A DNA stretch of 64,000 nucleotides from Trichoplax adhaerens (GCF_000150275.1 NW_002060945.1:7204454-7268453); one strand, 5' to 3'; counted from the first letter of the stretch, positions 48,451 through 61,092 are shown. Made by a program: numbers and translations. Notes: generated by a model from the letters alone, not told the origin.

Positions 48451-49510
48451 ATCTTCATTTGTACTTTTTTACTAACGTATCCTAGTCCCCCAAAATAACA
48501 TAAGTATAATACGTGATAGGTCACTACATATACAGTATACTGTATATCTTCATTTGTACTTATTTACTACTTTTTTACTTAATACGTGTATAGATCACTA
48601 CATATATATATCTTCATTTGTACTTTTTTACTAACGTATCCTAGTCCCCCAAAATAACATAAGTATAATACGTGATAGGTCACTACATATACAGTATACT
48701 GTATATCTTCATTTGTACTTATTTACTACTTTTTACTTAATACGTGTATAGATCACTACATATATATATCTTCATTTGTACTTTTTTACTAACGTATCCT
48801 AGTCCCCCAAAATAACATAAGTATAATACGTGATAGGTCACTACATATACAGTATACTGTATATCTTCATTTGTACTTATTTACTACTTTTTACTTAATA
48901 CGTGTATAGATCACTACATATATATATCTTCATTTGTACTTTTTTACTAACGTATCCTAGTCCCCCAAAATAACATAAGTATAATACGTGATAGGTCACT
49001 ACATACTGTACAGTATACAGTATACTGTATATCTTCATTTGTACTTATTTACTACTTTTTTACTTAATACGTGTATAGGTCACTACATATACAGTATACA
49101 TCTTCATTTGTTCTTTTTTACTAACGTATCCTAGTCCCCCCAAAATAACATATCTACTACTGTAGCCGTCTATATAGTGATAGGTCACTACATATATATA
49201 TCTTCATTTGTACTTTTTTACTACTTTTTTACTTAATACGTGTATAGGTCACTACATATATATATATATCTTCATTTGTACTTTTTTACTATAGTATCCC
49301 GGTCCCCAAAAATAACATATCTACTACTGTAATCGTCTATACTGTACAGTATTATAAGTGTATAGGTCACTACATATACATATCTTCATTTGTACTCTTT
49401 TACTAACGTATCCCAGTCCCCCCCCCCCAAAAAAAATAACATAGCTACTACTGTAGCCGTCTATACTGTACAGTATTATAAGTGTATAGGTCACTACATA
49501 CTGTATATAT
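48440..49510. repeat. Tandem satellite with a 158-bp higher-order unit
   Basis: The phrase TCTTCATTTGTACTTTTTTA recurs at 48452, 48611, 48769 and 48927, giving a period of 158-159 bp. Each period has two related half-units: one with CTAACGTATCCTAGTCCCCC and ACATAAG, the other with the ATTTACTAC..TTACTTAATACG variant. Both close with AGGTCACTACATAT or AGATCACTACATAT. The first three to four periods are nearly identical; beyond about 49,080 the array decays into single, more variable half-units, some carrying a C-run (49418-49428). Palindromic ATACAGTATACTGTAT lies inside the unit. Confidence 0.9.
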
Positions 49511-50403
49511 TTCATGAATCAGTTAATTAATTAATTAATATAGATATAATATTAGCGTATAAAGGCGATTACTTATTTTTGACCAATAATAAAAATATTG
49601 CAGTTCAATTATAGGATAGGGAGTTTCGGTATGCACCATGCAGACATACTGATACTAATGCGAAAATCTTCATATTTTTGTTACAATCGAATCATAATGG
49701 ATATCAATTCATAAAAAGACAAAGTATTAAAAGGATTATATATTAAAAATGTTAAAAGTGAAACAATTCTGGATAGGATTTAGACATTTTTGTTTGCTAT
49801 TACGCGTATGCGATAGGACACCTCATAACTTGTTTCATTTCTAGCTCATTCTTCGGTAACTATGAGTAGATTTTAACTAAAATGAGAGCATTTCCACTGC
49901 TAATGAAAAGGTTTGCCTTGATCGTTTTTCTTTACCCAATTTCGGACTTAGATTTGTACCAACCATTGGTAATAACGTTTAGAAGGAGAATCGATATCGA
50001 TTTGGGGTAGTTACAGTTGTCCACATGTTCTAAGAGCAGATAATCATACTCGTATCCTTCATAATTGCATCATAATACCATGCATAGATTGTACTTGAAC
50101 ACATCTTTATTAATTCTTACTTTTATCATGATTTATATCATTTCTGCACCTATATCAGTACTTTAGACACATTTGATCCGTGAGTTCATTAAAATCCGAC
50201 TCTTTCATCCCTTGCCAGGATACTGTAATAGTCAAAAGATAACTGTAATAATATAGAATATTTGATAGCTTTCAAATTTAAAGAATAAATTTATACAAAT
50301 AACTTATCATAGGATACCTTTCGAGACTGATTGCAATTTTTGTCTAAAATTATTGATTTGATACGATGGTATTGAGTAATTACAAAGCTCGCATTTGTAA
50401 TAA
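49511..50403. other. Intergenic, nothing recognised
   Basis: AT-rich sequence between the satellite and the glycosyltransferase 3' end. No exon or repeat seen. Confidence 0.45.
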
Positions 50404-51597
50404 TTATGATTCGTTACTTAATTTAACAGCATTTAAAGCCAGTTTATGTAAGGCCGTTTGCATTGAACGAGATACAACACCATGCTCTGCCAGCGTAGCA
50501 TTAATTTCCGATACAGTAAATCGATTCCTTCGGCGTGATCTTAAGTGTAAATGAAATCGTGGATTATGTCTTGGCTTTATATTGATCACTCTAGCCAAAA
50601 CTCCGATATAAACGTCGTCAATCCCTGGTAATTGAGGTGTACATTTCATAGCCTCGACCATGGCTGTCAAGACCATTTCCGACATAACATAGGCGAAGCC
50701 TGAACAGTAAGGCGGAAATAGCTTACCTGGAAAATCACGAAATGATACATAATATTTGTCATCAGGATCTCGAATTGGAATTCTGTTCTTACGACTAACA
50801 TATCCCAGCCATAATCGATCATTATATGGCAATACTTTTTTATAACGTCTTCTTAAGTATTGCAACATTTGCCATTTATTAATCCAGACATCATCGTCGA
50901 CTTTTAAATAATACTTGGGTTTACAGTATCTTTCAGCCCAAAACATCCCTAGTGCAGTCTTTTTGGTCAAGTTACGATGATCATCTATTATTTTGGCCAA
51001 GATAATATCTCGATGGATTTTGTACTCTTGTTCAATCGCTTGAGTTGGTGGCTCATTGTCATCGTTCATACCAAGTATAAACACAATCTTCCACAATCTG
51101 TTTGAGGTACAGTTAATTTCACTATCTTGATTACCCCAAGTTTTTCGAATGGCTTCACGTCGAATAGTATTATTAACATGACTGTTAATAACTATTAAAA
51201 CAAAGACTTTTCCTCTACAAGGTTCAATACTAAATTGAGTATGAAATAATAATTGTTGTTGTAAATCAAGGGGTTGTTTCATGAATCGGACATTTTTCTT
51301 TATAATCCCATCTGCGATAGACATACGATATCCGTTGTTAATAGTAATCTGTGCAATATGTCTTCGACATGACTTTATACTCTTAGAAGTTCCATTTTGA
51401 TATAATAAATGCCTATCTTTGTAGTACATAAAATTTGGCTTGTCGTGCAATAATTTAACGTTACCGGGAAGTGTATAATCTTGAAAAGCAATTAGGGAAC
51501 ATGATAGAACTATAACCGTTAGTATAAGAACATGGATATACCTTAGAAGATTTAAACTACAAAATGTGATCAGTAAGAATTTTAAGAGCTTCTTCAT
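50404..51597 (-). CDS. Beta-1,3-galactosyltransferase-like (GT31) Golgi enzyme
   Basis: A single-exon, 397-residue type II membrane protein. A signal anchor lies at about residues 18-38 (YIHVLILTVIVLSCSLIAF) after a basic cytoplasmic tail. The catalytic domain carries the GT31 motifs in order: RREAIRKTWG (146-155), IIDDHRNLTKKT (203-214), YLKVDDDVW (230-238, the metal-binding DDD), FPPYCSGFAYVMS (294-306) and IDDVYIG (326-332). The family transfers galactose, or in relatives GlcNAc or GalNAc, from UDP-sugar in beta-1,3 linkage to glycoprotein or glycolipid chains in the Golgi. Which sugar is used cannot be told from the sequence. Several NxS/T sites are present (NGT 68, NNT 142, NCT 162). Intronless genes are common in this family, as for vertebrate B3GALT1, 2, 4 and 5. 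Confidence 0.93.
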   Translation of the reverse strand: MKKLLKFLLITFCSLNLLRYIHVLILTVIVLSCSLIAFQDYTLPGNVKLLHDKPNFMYYKDRHLLYQNGTSKSIKSCRRHIAQITINNGYRMSIADGIIKKNVRFMKQPLDLQQQLLFHTQFSIEPCRGKVFVLIVINSHVNNTIRREAIRKTWGNQDSEINCTSNRLWKIVFILGMNDDNEPPTQAIEQEYKIHRDIILAKIIDDHRNLTKKTALGMFWAERYCKPKYYLKVDDDVWINKWQMLQYLRRRYKKVLPYNDRLWLGYVSRKNRIPIRDPDDKYYVSFRDFPGKLFPPYCSGFAYVMSEMVLTAMVEAMKCTPQLPGIDDVYIGVLARVINIKPRHNPRFHLHLRSRRRNRFTVSEINATLAEHGVVSRSMQTALHKLALNAVKLSNES

Positions 51598-53884
51598 TTC
51601 AAGTTTTAACGTTGTACAAAGATCTCCTTGATTAGAGTATCAGGCTAGATTAATAATCACAGTATGCTAGCGTTACTTCATTCTTCAAAATCTCATACCT
51701 TAAATATACAAAGACAAGAAAAAGATCAAGTTAATTTGATTTACCGACATGAAGAGAATATATTAATTCTAAAGAGACACCAAGTAATTTTCTAACACCC
51801 AAAATAGATTAAGCAACTATAACATACTATGAATTATAATAACAAAATTATATCAAAAAATCAGAAGTGTTTATACGTCAGTTGTACTGTCTTGCAGAGT
51901 AGAGGCATTATTTAAAGCAAAAACTTCAAAAAGATCTTTATAATTTATAAATTGTATCCTAATACTGTTAGATAAGTACACTTGCAACGGTTTTTAATAC
52001 GGCAAAGTATCAAATTCTATTCTACAAATACAGTTCGAAAAATAAAATAAAATATAATTACTTACTTCGTGTGAAAGCCATACATACACATACTACACTA
52101 GCTAGTAGTAATTTGTTGTACAGCTATAAATTTCATTTAGGTAGCGATTCCATTATTGCACTACAATAAAACTTATAAAGTGATAAATGTTTTTTTTTTA
52201 TCCCAGTATAGTAGTCTTCTTAGAGCAACTGTATAATCTTGATCAATTTGGTTTTCTGATATAATAATTTGATGTAATGAATATTATTGTTATAATACAA
52301 CAGTTAAATCGGGCTGTTATTGCAGGGATACGTGTCTTTCTTTGGTGACTGTTATTATCTTCAATTACTTATTTACCAGATAATGGATTTGACTGATGGT
52401 TAAAAATGTTTACGATATGAATTTCTTAACAAGTTAATAATTAAATTGTTTATCGTAACATATATATTCTAAGATATGATCACTATCTACAATATAGTAA
52501 TAGGCTAAATGTGAATTTTCTAGATTAATTTAAAGTTTTCAGGAACAGATGCAATCTAGTTTACATTGTCGGTATCCTTTTTTTAATACTTCTGTATGGT
52601 GAGGAACATATTATCTCCTAGCACAATAGAAATAATGCAGTAATCAATAATACCCCTATTATATGTGACTCGAACATCACTGTATTACAAAAAACATCTG
52701 GTTGATTAATTAATTAAAATCTTAATTCCGATTAAAATGTTGGAACTCTAGAAATGGTAAAATTAAATCAAAAAACTTTATTTGAAGTGATAGCTAATTG
52801 AACTTAACTATTATAAACAAATGTATTTTACTATCTGTAGATATAACTGGACTCAACGACTGTGTGTTAATTTAATAATTTAGTTTCGCTATTAAAGAAC
52901 TTTTGATTATTCGTATGAATGATACCGTATATGTGAAACTTTCTCATAAACTTTGTTATGAACTCTTGCCTCGCACGAGCTAATTCCAACAGTTAATTCG
53001 TAGTGCAGATTTCTTGTTGCTTTGGCATCGGTTAAATTAGTTTTACAGTATAATTTTCGATTACCTTTACTGAATAGTAGACCGTTAGCAGTGTTTGCGT
53101 ATTGTTGTGATTATTGATTAATTATTTATATTAAAATCAGCACTAATTGTTTAACAAGTACAATGGCTATAATACTATCAGTAATAATTACTTTCTTACA
53201 ATACGGAGATCAGATAATATCGGTACTGTAGTGTCTGGTAGGTACTACCATGTATCAACATTACATTTATAATGCTTCATAGTGCGCGTTTGTTAATGTG
53301 TCAAACGATTCGGCCGTAGGTACCTGCTTACCCCACATAATGCTGTTAGCCTAAATCAAATTGCGATATTTAATTTATTTAGTAAGGGTTACAATAGTAT
53401 TGCATACTAGGAGTTGTTACCACTTTACATGATAAGACTAGCAATTACTTGCTACAGTGCCAATAGGTAGAGGGATCTGTCTTAATCACCCTTATTGAAA
53501 TACTTGACAGACTGTACTCTATACACAACAATGTTGATGATTTACTTTATTAACGTAATTGACGACATATATGAACTAGATCTTAGACATGTGCATATTT
53601 TCAAGTAAGATACTCAACATTATACACCTCAATCTGTGCTGCACTCTTTGAGCTATTGCGATGTTTCGAATATACCGCATAGCAGTGCAAGCATGTAAAT
53701 CGGATATCGAAATAGTGATATCAGTAATTGGTTAAGATACTTTATATCGTATTTATTTTATTTCCTGTTGTATTTATTATTGTTTCTGTCCATATGACAA
53801 AGATGCTATATTACAATATCATATGTTAAAATTATATCAGATTAAAATTAGGATTCATAATTCAAAGCGCGGAAAGATTAAATT
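51598..53884. other. Intergenic, AT-rich
   Basis: About 2.3 kb in which I see no gene or repeat. It should include the glycosyltransferase promoter and the bL21m 3' UTR. Confidence 0.45.
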
Positions 53885-54905
53885 TTATGATAATTCTGAG
53901 CGTAACTCGATGTCGTTAATTCGTAAAACGGTGACATTCTGTCGATGACCTACCCAGATAAAAGTATCAATTTAGATTCAATGTGATTTTCAAAAATATC
54001 GCACTGCAGCAAGCTTTATAATCAAGGGCATACCTTTGGTTCGTTTGTAATTTTTTCTACGTTTCTTTTTAAATACAGTTATTTTAGGCGTTTTAGTATG
54101 CTCTGCTACCGTAGCAGAGACTTTGACTATTTTATTACTATGAACAGAAATAATAGTCATTTATTTTTACATCTCGCCATCATAAAGCCTTTTTGATGTT
54201 TTTATAAATTCTGAATAAAATAAATGACTTGCACATAAACTTGAAATTCGTTTACCTTATTAGAGGCCTACCAATTAAAGTAAAATTCTTGGAGCCAGCT
54301 GCTAACACCTTTAAATAAGAAGACATGTAATGTAATATTCAACTAACGAGGTAGTGAAGATATTATGTCGCCCTTCCATTAAATGTATTTCATACCTTTT
54401 CTAGAATAATATCGGATCCTACTTCCGCTTTAATTTGATTTATGACTATGATATCGTTTCTTGTTATCTTGAATTGATGACCACCTGCATATGTGATTGG
54501 TTATATCGATCAATTATCATTCAATGTAGACAGTTAAGGTGTTGTATAATAGCATCTGTTAGGACTTACCAACATACACGACTGCATAGGTTTGCGGTAG
54601 GTTTTTTATTTCTTCGTTAACATTTTTTATTATATCTGTCATCAATAGGAAGTAATGCGTTATTTAATCCCAACCATTAAACTAATATGCGTGTATGTTA
54701 CAGTAGGTCAATGTTAAAGGGTGTTTATTTAAGTTGAGCTTAGAAGTTGTAATATGTATATTTATAGACACGTATTAGGGGTGATAGGTTTATGTAGAAA
54801 CTTACCCGCATACCTTTTTTTCGTCTCACGCTGCGGTAATTTCGATTCCGGCTGTGGCGCCGTTGATAGAAATCGATGAGACATTGAAGCCAAGACATTA
54901 CTCAT
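53885..54905 (-). CDS. MRPL21: Mitochondrial large ribosomal subunit protein bL21m
   Basis: Six small exons on the minus strand, all phase-consistent: 54806-54905, 54570-54635, 54396-54484, 54256-54308, 54034-54137 and 53885-53949, giving 158 residues. The N-terminus ([15 protein letters not shown]) is a plausible mitochondrial presequence. The L21 fold follows: [75 protein letters not shown] and TVLRINDIE near the C-terminus. These blocks match animal MRPL21 in order and spacing. The protein sits in the mitoribosome large subunit. The donor of exon 1 is taken as GCGG|GTAAGT, because the nearer GTATGC site would break phase. No exon exceeds 104 bp, so the gene is easily missed by open-frame searches. 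Confidence 0.92.
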
Positions 54906-57612
54906 CTTATATCTAGGTAAACAAGTTGGGATGCAACGATCATAATGCAATACTTATTTTAAGTCGAGCATTTTTATTTGACCTAAGTGGTGCAGTTATA
55001 TGACCTACTACTAAGATATGACGATGGATGACCATGTACAGTAATATTGCACAATTCTGATATACAACTTTCGAAAGAGCTTTAGCATGATGTATGCTCG
55101 CTACAAGAAGGTATGCAAGATAGCAATATTTAGGTGCAAACTACCACTTACCCCATAGCTTGGGTGAAGAATTCTCCATGCCTACAGCCATTTACGATAG
55201 TTTTATGCCAAACTATTTATTGGAGAAGAATATAGGTAAATAGTGAGACACAGTAGGAAACGTTATAGTTTTAGCAAACCTGTAATTTATATATAATATT
55301 GGCTGTTACATAATTTTGTCTCAGGGTCCTCTCCTGACAGTAACAAATTGCAGGTTCTGTATGATGATAATAGTATAGTCTAAAGGAAATACTGTAGAAT
55401 AGTACTAATCGAACAAATCGTAAATTTTCAGACCTGTAGTAATACGAATCGGTATCTTTGCTAGTCCCCATATACCGTGTAGTACTAGTACGTTGTATAA
55501 ACTCTATCAATTAAAGGTGAATTTACTAATATCGAGATGTAACCACTGAGAAGTTACTATGTGTAGCATTCCAATGCATTTTTATAGTATCGATTTGCTG
55601 CCTCCATTTCAGCATACGTATATGGCAAAAGACTACGTCTGCATTAAAAAGACTAATGTACCAGCATAACTTGATCCATTATAATTATCAAAAGTTGTAC
55701 TGCAATTGAATTTACGAGTAGCTATAGGCAACCAAGTACTTGCAGATAGTGTTTGTATACCGTGGTACTGTCCTTTACTACTGTATCCATTGTAATGAGA
55801 CTTATACTTTCCACTTCAAGATGGAGACAGTTGGAGCATTTTATATCTTAGATTGTTATCAACTTGCGATTTATAATTGTACCTACAGTGGTTTTATGAT
55901 CTACTGTATGTATGACTATTGAGATTTCTGTAATATTGCGGCATGCACTTCCCTCCAGAGATCCCATAGTAGATAAAGTGGCATTAATTGTATACCATCT
56001 ATGATTTTGATATTAACCTACTACATCAATGCAAGTTTGTTAGCACATATTTCCACAGTTGATAGCTACTACATTGGGTGGCAGATCAACAAGCTTACTA
56101 TTTATTCGCTGAAGGGGTGTATCATCTCATAAATGATTGATCGAATGGGGGGCTACTGGTTGATTTTTATCACATACTGTAGCTAGAAAAGACTGGACTT
56201 GGAAAGCCTCGACTTTGACGACTCGTGGCAAGACTGATCCCAATGTTATACGATGTAAGGGCAAGCTCATCAGCAAGTATCTATGCATCATGTACCTAAT
56301 GATACTTACCATGATTTAATGTCCTATGTAGATTGAGCATTTTGCAAGACAGAGCGAGAATTCTAGCAGTTCATTAGATAGCAAACTACAGTTCCAGCTA
56401 GAAGTTGTTCAAATGCCAGGCAGGAAAAAGCCTGAGAGAAAATATAAACTAACATCTGTACCGCATGCCTACACATACACTTCTACCGTACCGTACTAAA
56501 CCATACAGTACAGCAGTGTACAGTACAGTTGCATGCAACGCAAGCCTACCATCACGTGATCACAATCGTGGTCCAGTATAATGTAGTTGTGCGCAGATGC
56601 AGTCGACGTAGCCGACCACCACGGCAATAATTAAGTTAGCCACCAATAAAAAGACGTTTAAGACTGGCGAAAGCACTCAGTGAAAGGCAGTAAAAGTATT
56701 TTGGCATATAGCGTTAAATGTTGGCCAATTAGGCCATGTCGATTTTGAAGTCACGCCAGCAAAAGTAGAATATAAAAATAGGATATATAGATGAAAGAGG
56801 GCAAAAATGAAAGCAGGGATTGCTACAAGACGTAACAGTCTTTATTGCCGAACATACCTTTCTACAGCAATCAACGAGGTTATTGAACGAGTAGACAGTA
56901 CAATATCATAACGAGTGTCGTGATAGTCATATTATACCGTTAAATAGGCTACACCGGTGATTCGAATTATTTATTCGATTACAAGATGATGACGATATAT
57001 TTTGGTATTAATTATTCTACTTCTATAATAAAATAAATCAATTTCCAGTTATCGGCTTGAATTATTATTCTTATTCGCCTATGGATAAATAGCTCAACAC
57101 GCAATAATTACAGTATTTCAGTGGATCAATTTTGACTAGAATTTAGCGTTCAAGACTTGCAACGACATTCGAATCAACAAGTTCAGTTTGCGTCATCGGG
57201 CATATTCCACAATTTGCTAAACGGATAGGATGCGTCAATTTTTGATCATCTTTCTGGCCAAACATAAGAATGACGAAAATATACATGACAGATCTTCATT
57301 CTTCTCAACATGTTGAAAACCAATTATGCAACATGGTCATAAGCGTTAATAAATATGTCCAGTTTAATTGAATTTATAGGGGTGATTATTTACGCGGAAA
57401 GGAACACAAAATACAGCGAGATCAGTAACGTAGCAACTGCCAATTTTGCAATGACTGTAGTTATCATTTCTTATTTCATGGGGATACGAGCACATTAAAA
57501 TAGTCTGTACAATAATTTTCTTTCCTTGCACCTACCATAACTCAATTCATGTTCCCATCAAGGAATCGTTTATGATGAGCCAAATCATAACATGATACGC
57601 TAATGCCTATCT
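54906..57612. other. Intergenic region between bL21m and the HSF-domain gene
   Basis: No supported gene. A minus-strand stretch at 55152-55179 (ATG-led, MENSSPKLWG, ending in the strong donor GGG|GTAAGT) could be a first exon of an unknown transcript, but I found no continuation. A short GTAC-rich run lies at about 56486-56530. The rest is AT-rich. Confidence 0.4.
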
Positions 57613-58320
57613 TCACTTTGTAATGTTCTCGTCCGATCTTTCAGGTCTTTTCACTTTAATTAACTTTTGTAAATTTGGCCTACTTCGTATGAAATAAGGG
57701 TTTTTGTAGGTTGAAAAATTCGGACAATGATTACGCTGACCAATAACCTTCTTAAAGTTATGCATATTCAATTGCCTAACAATACTGTTAAATTTATTCG
57801 TTTTATATTTGGGGAAATTTTGCAACACACACTTTTCAAACTTTTCTGGTGGATTAATAATATGAAAAGTGCTACCATCATCGCTCCATCTAATATATGG
57901 CTGAAAAGCCTTACACTCAACCATTTCTCGTAAAAATTGCACAAAGTAAGATGTTCGTGGTCTTCTGTAATACTTTTGATTGGCAGATGACAAATTTTGG
58001 GGTTGCTGCATGTTTCCATCCCCATTTCTATCCGTTCTTATTTCTTTACTACCAAGATTTGAAATATTGACCAACGATTCGCACCTATTTGCTTCACCAG
58101 CTCTCTTTTCTATATACATGTTGCTTCCATTTCTCAGTTGATAAGTTACTTTTTCATTCCTTGTTGATGAAGATTCGGCATCGAAATCAGCGAGAGCACA
58201 AGCTATATCTGCTAAAAGGCAAAGATTGCTAAGGCTACAATATTCCTTCCTGTCATCATAATATTGACCATGAGCCAATTTGGAAAAAGGTTTCTTAAAA
58301 TTATTGATTACGGATTCCAT
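57613..58320 (-). CDS. Heat-shock-factor-type DNA-binding protein, 235 residues
   Basis: A single-exon gene. Residues about 122-226 form an HSF-type DNA-binding domain: SYFVQFLREMVE, YIRWSDDGSTFHIINPPEKF, then the recognition-helix region TNKFNSIVRQLNMHNFKKV (canonical HSF has NNMASFVRQLNMYGFRKV) and the end of the winged helix YKNPYFIRSRPNLQKLIKVKR. The first 120 residues are unlike known HSFs. Only about nine residues follow the domain, so the heptad-repeat trimerisation region of true heat-shock factors is absent. The gene therefore resembles divergent HSF-like proteins (HSF5/HSFY-type) more than HSF1. A further 3' exon cannot be ruled out, but the frame closes with a stop and I see no donor-based extension. 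It should bind DNA in the nucleus; its targets are unknown. Confidence 0.9.
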   Translation of the reverse strand: MESVINNFKKPFSKLAHGQYYDDRKEYCSLSNLCLLADIACALADFDAESSSTRNEKVTYQLRNGSNMYIEKRAGEANRCESLVNISNLGSKEIRTDRNGDGNMQQPQNLSSANQKYYRRPRTSYFVQFLREMVECKAFQPYIRWSDDGSTFHIINPPEKFEKCVLQNFPKYKTNKFNSIVRQLNMHNFKKVIGQRNHCPNFSTYKNPYFIRSRPNLQKLIKVKRPERSDENITK

Positions 58321-58890
58321 TGATGCTCTTAAGTTATATAGCTTTCTTTACGAGATATTTTTCTATTTTATAGTCCTTAGGCAGAAAATATTTTTCGGTA
58401 TTTTTGTCTATAATGCTGGATTCTGATAGAGAAAAAATCAAAATTTTTAAATCAGGAATCTACAAAGAAATACTCGCAATTGCAAAACCTACTACTGTAT
58501 TGTCATTCCGTTAATAATTGTAGCATTTGTTATGTAGCAATAGAAGAAATTAATACAGAATTATAACGTCTCTAGTTTGAAAACCAACTGCAGTACCATA
58601 ACCTGGTTTAGTTTCGTGTTCATCGACATCATATTTGGTAATAGAAGACTGAAGCGCACTGGTATATCGTCTCTCACATCACAAATTTAGGTAGTCAACC
58701 TTTCAACTTGTCATTCCATTCGAGCTATATTAAACTTCAATGTCCATCATATTCTGCACCGCTGCTGTTGTAATCGTATTTACAGCCTTACGCCAAAATG
58801 ATGACAGCATGAAAGAAAAGAATATGACAAGGCTAATACAGTAACTCTGTGGTGTAATAGGCGATATTAGCTACCGAATGAATAAGGATA
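58321..58890. other. Intergenic, AT-rich
   Basis: Upstream side of the HSF-domain gene. I see nothing else in it. Confidence 0.45.
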
Positions 58891-60070
58891 TGAACGTAGC
58901 ACATAAAAAAGAATCTACTGCAGTTATTATTGGGATTTAAAAACTGTTGCAACTGGTAATCCCTAGTATGCTTGCAGTATATGATATTAGTAAATATGCT
59001 AGCAAATATACAATATTAACTACTGTTTGAATATTACGTTAACGTAGCTCATTGAAAAATAAATTCACGACAGTTAATATTGGATTTGATCACTGTGACA
59101 ATTAGTAATTCCTAGTGTAGTGAAGTCGTCTTATAATAAGATAGACGATGATAATGAAAGTAAGTCGGAATCTACACCTCTTCTAGTTTTACTCTAGCCT
59201 CCTACTACACAATAATTAATATGCTTCCTAATACACCATGTTAGGTTTGTGAACTGTTATTCGAATATCACGTTAGCATGGCTCATGGAAAGATTCACTG
59301 CAGTTATTATTGGGATTTGAGTACTGTAGCAACTGATAATTTCGAATATGCTTGCAATAGACGACAGTAGCTACTATTCGAATATCAGGTGAGTGTAGCT
59401 CATGGAAAAATTGACTACCGTTATTATTGGAATTTAAACAACATGATAACTGCTAATTTCTAGTATGCTTGTAGTATATGATATTAGTTAGTATGCTTGT
59501 TAATATACGATCTTAGCTACTGTACTACAATTATTTGGGGGACTTGAGCGCTGTAGCAACTAGTAATTCCGAATATACTTGCTAAAATACAATATGCGAT
59601 CATAGCTACGACCCCAATATTACATTGGCGTAGCATATGGAAAGAATCATGACAGTCATTATTAGGATTTTAATACTATGACAACGGGTAATTCCTAGTA
59701 TGCTTGTAATATACACAATATGTATACTGTAACTGCAGTCAATCTTTCCATGTATATTAGAAATGGAAAGATTTACTATAATTACAGCAGTAATAAGATT
59801 TCAGCTCTGTGCCGACTATTCAGTCATTCCTAGCTTCCCCGGGATACCGTTCAAATCTTTCGCTAGCATAACACATGGAAAGATTCACAGTAGTTGTTAT
59901 TAGGGTTTCCACACTGTGACAACTGGTAAGTTGCTTACAAAATATACGATATTAGCTGCGGTGCTCTTCAACTGTTACGTTAGCGTAGCTCATGGAAGAT
60001 TAACTGTAATTAGTAATAAGATTTCAGCAATGTGACCGTTGATAATTCTTACAGCAAGCTATTACGGTTA
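58890..60070. repeat. Degenerate tandem array, unit roughly 120 bp
   Basis: A loose consensus recurs: CATGGAAAGATTCACTGCAG, TTATTATTGGGATTT, about 10 bases, TGT.GCAACTGGTAATTCCTA, GTATGCTTGCAATATACGAT, TTAGCTACTGT.. and ATATTACGTTAGCGTAGCT. Recognisable copies of the TTATTAGGGATTT-like core lie near 58925, 59068, 59303, 59420, 59527, 59656, 59790, 59898 and 60016. Copies are strongly diverged, so the array is old. No coding frame runs through it. Confidence 0.75.
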
Positions 60071-60612
60071 TAGAAGTTTTCATTAGATGTAATAATGAAT
60101 TCGATTTATATATAACTCACTGAATTTTTTAGCCTTTAAGCTGTTGTAATAGCCTTGCACTACTTGTAGCATCCGTATTAATATTTGTAAATATTAAAGT
60201 AACTAGTAACTAGTAAGGTCATTACTATAATTCGTTAAATGATTGATTTCGAAGGTCATCGCATTAACTAAAAGATATACTACCAACTTTATCTTCAACG
60301 TGAATGAGCTCACCAAATATTTAAGTCATTTCTATAGTAATAACCTTGAAATACTATACATAAGTATGCATTTCTGCATTTAAGCCATCCATCAATACAG
60401 TGAATTTTCCATTAGCCCAAAATTTACGGAAGATTAATCTAATTTTATGATATTGATAAGTTTTTTAGGCCAAATTCGTTGAGGTATTGAAGATAATAAT
60501 ATTTTTCTTAATAAAAGCACGTTCCCATACTAGGTATGATCAGATAGCTATGTTATGTGCTATCGATATAAAATTATTTACATACACAAGTTACGCTTCA
60601 GAGTAGTGTATT

Positions 60613-60890
60613 TTAATACTGCATTTTATCGTTGACGTAATAATTTTTAGCTAAGAACTGAGGATAAATCGCGTTTGGTTTGATTGGCTTAATCAGTATT
60701 TCAATTTTCACAGTAAAACTCTTACAAATATTGTATTTAGAAGTTTCCGTAGAGGTCAACAAAGTTACAACTTGACGTGAATTTGATTCCTCTTCAGAGA
60801 TTGTTGCTTTATTAACGACATTAATTATTTCAAGATAGGAGTGCAATGTACGTTTATTCAGTAGTATGCAGATAATGCTTACTTTTTATC
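60613..60890 (-). CDS. Possible terminal exon of an unidentified gene
   Basis: An open minus-strand stretch of about 85 codons ends in a stop at 60613. It has protein-like composition (for example SYLEIINVVNKATISEEES, SFTVKIEILIKPIKPNAIYP) and may begin at an acceptor near 60890 (gataaaaag). A short stretch at about 60959-61000 (KDRGLINYRFNNG, then a GTAAAT donor) could be the preceding exon. No ATG or earlier exon fits in the 80 bp left before the WDR77 gene, so the stretch may instead be chance sequence in the WDR77 3' region. No family recognised. Confidence 0.25.
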
Positions 60891-61092
60891 AGAATCCGTA
60901 AAATATGTCATGCTCGTAAATTGAAATATTTCAGCTAGTAAATTTACCGTTGTTGAAGCGGTAGTTGATTAGACCTCTATCTTTCAGGTAAGAAATTTGA
61001 TTGCAATAGCAAAAATCGTCGTGTCTAAGCTATCTTATATACAAAGTGTAATTCACGAATTTTAAAGGTTATATAAAAGTTATAATAACAGC

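Noticed and set aside
56127-56312. 61-codon minus-strand frame starting at an ATG next to GTAAGT
   Set aside because: The ATG is followed at once by a strong splice donor, so the frame would be interrupted; the rest shows no family resemblance.
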